From the NCBI GenBank assembly GCA_000431795.1, contig FR887369.1:14701-22640 (forward strand): DNA of 7,940 bases, given 5' to 3'. The position numbers and the translations under genes are program-made. Positions 5,637 through 7,940 of the stretch are shown in pieces (within the stretch, counting starts at the first letter, position 1; each line of letters begins with the position of its first letter). The notes below the pieces were generated by a model. The model had not been told where the DNA came from. It ran no database searches and saw nothing but the letters and a program-made list of their open reading frames with translations. Source of the stretch: Clostridium sp. CAG:302. Its GTDB lineage: Bacteria; Bacillota_I; Bacilli_A; RF39; UBA660.

Positions 5637-5676
5637 AATTATATTATTTTAGTAATCAACATCTTTATTTTTAATT
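5628..5676 (+). repeat. 49-bp direct repeat, right copy
   Basis: Second copy of the 4077-4125 repeat, same orientation, 48 of 49 identical. It ends 37 nt before the yqeG ATG, so its last bases lie in the presumed -35 region of the yqeG promoter. The repeat is therefore probably derived from the native yqeG upstream sequence. Confidence 0.92.
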
Positions 5677-5692
5677 TAAAATAAAGTATAAT
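5664..5692 (+). promoter_or_regulatory. Probable yqeG-yqeH promoter
   Basis: A perfect -10 TATAAT (5687-5692) is preceded at 17 nt by only a weak -35, TTTATT (5664-5669), which belongs to the right 49-bp repeat. It is the only good -10 before the GAGGTGA ribosome site at 5699-5705. Confidence 0.45.
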
Positions 5693-5713
5693 TATTTTGA
5701 GGTGACTAACAAA

Positions 5714-6235
5714 ATGAATTACTTTTATCCAGATGCATATCAAAAGAGTATATACACAATAAATTATGATAAATTAAAAGAAAATGGTATCAAATGTCTA
5801 CTATTTGATTTAGACAATACCTGTGTTCCTTATATTGATAGAACACCTACCAAAAAATTAAAAAACTTATTTGATAAATTAAGCGAACAAGGCTTCAAAG
5901 TAATAATATTTTCTAATTCACCACAAAAAAGATTAGCACCATTTAAAAAAGAATTAAAAGTAGATTGCTGTGCCAAAGCAGGAAAACCAAGAAAGAAAAA
6001 CTTTATAAAAATATTAGATTTATATAAATATGATTTATCTGAAGTTGCCATAATTGGAGACCAATTAGTTACTGATATATATGGTGGCAATAAAGTGGGA
6101 ATAACAACAGTCTTAGTAAATCCAATGTCAAATATTGATATGCCATTTACTAAAATTCATAGATATATAGAAAGAAAAAAAATAAATAAGATGACCAAAC
6201 AGGGAATCTTTAAAGTAGGAGAATATTATGACTAA
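5714..6235 (+). CDS. yqeG: YqeG-family HAD phosphatase
   Basis: This 173-aa cytoplasmic HAD-superfamily hydrolase of the YqeG (IIIA) family has the expected size. All four HAD motifs are present: DLDNT with nucleophile Asp32 and Asp34, FSNS with Ser67, Lys91 in GKP, and GDQLVTD with Asp116 and Asp121. The natural substrate of YqeG is not established; relatives dephosphorylate phosphatidylglycerophosphate or sugar phosphates. I chose ATG 5714 because GAGGTGA (5699-5705) is eight bases upstream. The in-frame GTG at 5702 is itself part of that SD. It precedes yqeH and overlaps it by 8 nt, the usual partnership in Bacillota, where yqeG starts a cluster with yqeH, aroE, yhbY and nadD. Confidence 0.94.
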   Translation: MNYFYPDAYQKSIYTINYDKLKENGIKCLLFDLDNTCVPYIDRTPTKKLKNLFDKLSEQGFKVIIFSNSPQKRLAPFKKELKVDCCAKAGKPRKKNFIKILDLYKYDLSEVAIIGDQLVTDIYGGNKVGITTVLVNPMSNIDMPFTKIHRYIERKKINKMTKQGIFKVGEYYD

Positions 6236-7202
6236 GAAATGTTCAGGATGTGGAGTATTACTTCAAAATGATAACATAGATAAAGAAGGTTATGTAGATG
6301 ATTTAAATAAAGATATTTGTGAAAGATGCTTTAAATTAAAATACTATGGTGAATATAAAGAAGTAACACTAGATAATAAAGACTATCAAAATATATTAAA
6401 TAGTATTCCCAAAGACTCACTAGTAGTTTATCTTACATCATTACTAAGCTTAAACTTAGATATCATAAATAACTTTAATAATGTAATAATAGTTTTAACA
6501 AAAAAAGATTTATTGCCAAAATCAGTAAAAGATTATAAGTTAATAGACTATGTATCAAAGAGAGTAAATAACTATCTAGATATTGAAGTAATAAGTTCAG
6601 TAAAAAATTATAACTTAGATAGTCTAATGAATAAAATAAAAAAATACAGTAATAATAAAGAAGTATACTTTATAGGTAATACCAATTCAGGTAAATCAAC
6701 ACTAATAAATAAAATAATAAAAAATTACTCTGAAAAAGATATCGAGGTAACTACCAGTATTTATCCATCAACAACCCTAAATAAAATAGAAATAGACCTA
6801 GAGGGCGTTCATATTGTGGACACACCAGGTTTAATATCCGATGGAAGCATAATAAATAAATTAGACTTAAAAGAAATAAAGAGAATAACACCTAAAAAAG
6901 AAATAAAACCAAGAAGTTACCAGTTGAAAGGAAAAGGATCGTTAATAATTGATAACAAAATAAGAGTAGATTATTTTAGTGATAATAATATTACCATATA
7001 TCTAGCCAATAATTTAAATATAGTTAAAGCAGGATTAGATAATTCTAAACTAAAAAATGGTATAAAAAAAGAATTTAAATTATCTAAAGATAAAGATATA
7101 GTTATTGAGGATTTGTGTTTTATCAAGTTTACTAAATCTTCAAATATAGATATTTATAGTTTATATAATATAAATATTTATGATAGAGATAATTTAATAT
7201 AA
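6228..7202 (+). CDS. yqeH: Ribosome-biogenesis GTPase YqeH
   Basis: This 324-aa circularly permuted GTPase is needed for 30S subunit assembly. An N-terminal zinc finger (Cys5, Cys8, Cys31, Cys34) is followed by permuted GTPase motifs: G4 TKKD (91-94) with LLPKSV after it, G5-like SSVKNY (123-128), G1 GNTNSGKST (150-158), a switch-I STTL (181-184) and G3 DTPGL (198-202). The C-terminal part (about 220-324) includes the family's PR-x-Y-x-L-KGKGSL segment. It is about 40 residues shorter than Bacillus YqeH. The segment before G4 reads LVVYLTSLLSLN in place of the usual VVDIFDFNGS. The start ATGACTAA overlaps the yqeG stop, with AGGAG at 6217-6221, so the two are translationally coupled. The aroE/yhbY/nadD genes that often follow are absent here. 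Confidence 0.94.
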   Translation: MTKKCSGCGVLLQNDNIDKEGYVDDLNKDICERCFKLKYYGEYKEVTLDNKDYQNILNSIPKDSLVVYLTSLLSLNLDIINNFNNVIIVLTKKDLLPKSVKDYKLIDYVSKRVNNYLDIEVISSVKNYNLDSLMNKIKKYSNNKEVYFIGNTNSGKSTLINKIIKNYSEKDIEVTTSIYPSTTLNKIEIDLEGVHIVDTPGLISDGSIINKLDLKEIKRITPKKEIKPRSYQLKGKGSLIIDNKIRVDYFSDNNITIYLANNLNIVKAGLDNSKLKNGIKKEFKLSKDKDIVIEDLCFIKFTKSSNIDIYSLYNINIYDRDNLI

Positions 7203-7236
7203 AAAAGTGAAATTGTATTTACTTTTTTTCTTTTTT
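7201..7236 (+). terminator. Terminator after yqeH
   Basis: AAAAAAGT and AAAT pair with ATTT and ACTTTTTT (7201-7213 with 7217-7228, one bulged G at 7209) around a 3-nt loop, followed by a T-rich tract to 7236. It starts inside the yqeH stop codon. Its right arm also supplies the -35 of the next promoter. Confidence 0.7.
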
Positions 7237-7246
7237 ATATTATAAT
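7218..7246 (+). promoter_or_regulatory. Sigma-A-type promoter of the Pro/Asn-rich gene
   Basis: TTTACT (7218-7223), a 17-nt T-rich spacer and a perfect TATAAT (7241-7246). The -35 lies in the right arm of the yqeH terminator, so termination and initiation are packed into 46 bases. Confidence 0.65.
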
Positions 7247-7274
7247 CTATTTAGAATAGAGGAGGGGTACCTAT

Positions 7275-7940
7275 ATGAAGTATCTAAGCAAAAAAGAATT
7301 AGAGGATATAACAAATGAGTTATTAGAAAATCCCACAAGAGAGACCCTAAAGGTATTAAATAATAAATATAATAGTGAAGAAAATGGTGTAGAAACAAAA
7401 AGTATTGTTGAACCAGTAAAAATAGATGCGCCAGAGGTGCCAATCGCGCCAGAAGTAAAACTTGATATTCCAACATTTGAAGTACCAAATACTACAAATA
7501 CCCCAGAGAGTAATACACCAAATATGAATATACCAACATTTAACATACCAGGAAGTGCTTCAGTTAATGAAGTACAAAATAATAAACCACTAGGAGAAAC
7601 AATTCCAATATCAAGTGAACCAACAGTACCAGTAAACAATAACATAAATGATAATATTCCTTCACTTGAAGTACCACAAAGCGTGCCAGTACAAAATAAT
7701 AATGCGCAGGTAAACTTCAGTGGAAATCTTTGGGAACCACAGATGCCTACTATTGGTAATATGATGGAAACTACTGATAACTTTAACACAGTACAAAATA
7801 CTATGCCAAACACTAATCCAAATATTCAAAATACTCCATTTTTTGGACAAACAACAGAACCAGTAAACAATCCAATACCAGTAAATAATGTTCCAAATAA
7901 TGGACCATCAATGTTTGGTCAAATACAACAAAATTACAAT
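7275..7940 (+). CDS. Pro/Asn-rich low-complexity protein, 3' end outside window
   Basis: The frame is open from ATG 7275 to the window end (222 codons, no stop). AGAGGAGG at 7258-7265 and a good promoter support the start. Residues 1-33 look helical and charged (MKYLSKKELEDITNELLENP...LKVLNNKYN). The rest is a low-complexity, probably disordered region built from Pro, Asn, Thr, Val and Gln, with loose repeats such as IPTFEVPN and IPTFNIPG and many VPV/PVNN units. There is no signal peptide or membrane segment at the N terminus, so it is likely cytoplasmic unless the missing part anchors it. I recognise no family. It could be a scaffold or a linker-containing protein with a folded domain after the window. 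A long open frame on the opposite strand is a by-product of the repetitive composition. Confidence 0.82.
   Translation, partial: MKYLSKKELEDITNELLENPTRETLKVLNNKYNSEENGVETKSIVEPVKIDAPEVPIAPEVKLDIPTFEVPNTTNTPESNTPNMNIPTFNIPGSASVNEVQNNKPLGETIPISSEPTVPVNNNINDNIPSLEVPQSVPVQNNNAQVNFSGNLWEPQMPTIGNMMETTDNFNTVQNTMPNTNPNIQNTPFFGQTTEPVNNPIPVNNVPNNGPSMFGQIQQNYN

Larger units (their letters stand above)
4077..5676. mobile_element. Putative 1.55-kb inserted cassette bounded by 49-bp direct repeats
   Basis: The segment lies between divergent core genes sigK (-) and yqeG (+) and begins and ends with the same 49-bp sequence. It holds two membrane-anchored unknown genes on the + strand, one apparently without a start codon, and a terminator. 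I found no CTA leucine codon in either gene, while rsgA, rpe and yqeH each use about 8-10. No transposase, integrase, resolvase or terminal inverted repeats are visible, so movement would need help in trans. Recombination between the repeats would leave one copy and a short sigK/yqeG intergenic region. An alternative is an old duplication or a homologous-recombination scar. Confidence 0.5.

Noticed and set aside
5612..5676. Integron attC-like site (GTTAAAT after a dyad)
   Set aside because: GTTAAAT fits the GTTRRRY core, but the dyad is too short, has no paired inner boxes, and the left copy reads GTTAAAG; no integrase is present.
5830..6090. 86-codon minus-strand frame inside yqeG
   Set aside because: Antisense to conserved HAD motifs, with no ribosome site.
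7271..7813. 180-codon hydrophobic open frame on the minus strand
   Set aside because: It is antisense to the Pro/Asn-rich gene, has no SD, and its Gly/Val/Phe/Ser composition is what the complement of Pro/Asn/Thr codons produces.

Overview
The window is strongly AT-rich chromosomal DNA that looks like a low-GC Gram-positive (Bacillota), spore-forming bacterium using the standard bacterial code. Trp is encoded by TGG, no gene needs TGA read through, and the Shine-Dalgarno (SD) sequences are GGAGG-like. The evidence for Bacillota is gene order: a PASTA kinase tail, rsgA and rpe, with an opposite-strand rpmB nearby, then a sporulation sigma-K gene, then yqeG-yqeH. The very A-rich sequence, small proteins and reduced versions of conserved genes suggest a streamlined, possibly uncultured gut lineage; that placement is inference.

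Layout. Positions 1-2106 (+) hold the C-terminal PASTA repeats of a PrkC-type Ser/Thr kinase, then rsgA and rpe, almost touching, as one operon that ends in a hairpin at 2111-2149. That hairpin also carries the SD of a 37-aa ORF (2152-2265). An unrecognised 216-aa gene with its own promoter follows (2317-2967). A convergent pair of terminators separates it from rpmB (3034-3210, -), a shortened L28 gene with its own promoter, and from sigK (3276-3986, -), which encodes an intact pro-sigma-K. In the familiar Bacillus order thiN and spoVM lie between rpe and rpmB; here neither is recognisable.

Positions 3987-5713 are the accessory-looking part. Upstream of sigK lie a start-codon hairpin, a possible promoter, and two adjacent perfect hairpins that share one loop sequence. 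Next comes a 49-bp direct repeat (4077-4125) that recurs almost exactly at 5628-5676. Between the copies lie two AT-rich membrane-anchored genes of unknown function. The first has no normal start codon, and neither uses the CTA leucine codon that is common in the flanking genes. The simplest reading is a roughly 1.55-kb insertion into an ancestral sigK/yqeG divergent intergenic region. No recombinase is visible.

Positions 5714-7202 (+) are yqeG (HAD phosphatase) and yqeH (circularly permuted GTPase for 30S assembly), translationally coupled by an 8-nt overlap. After a terminator that shares bases with the next promoter, a Pro/Asn-rich low-complexity protein starts at 7275 and runs off the end. 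Two permuted ribosome-assembly GTPases (RsgA, YqeH) and L28 give the window a ribosome-biogenesis theme alongside cell-envelope signalling and sporulation control.
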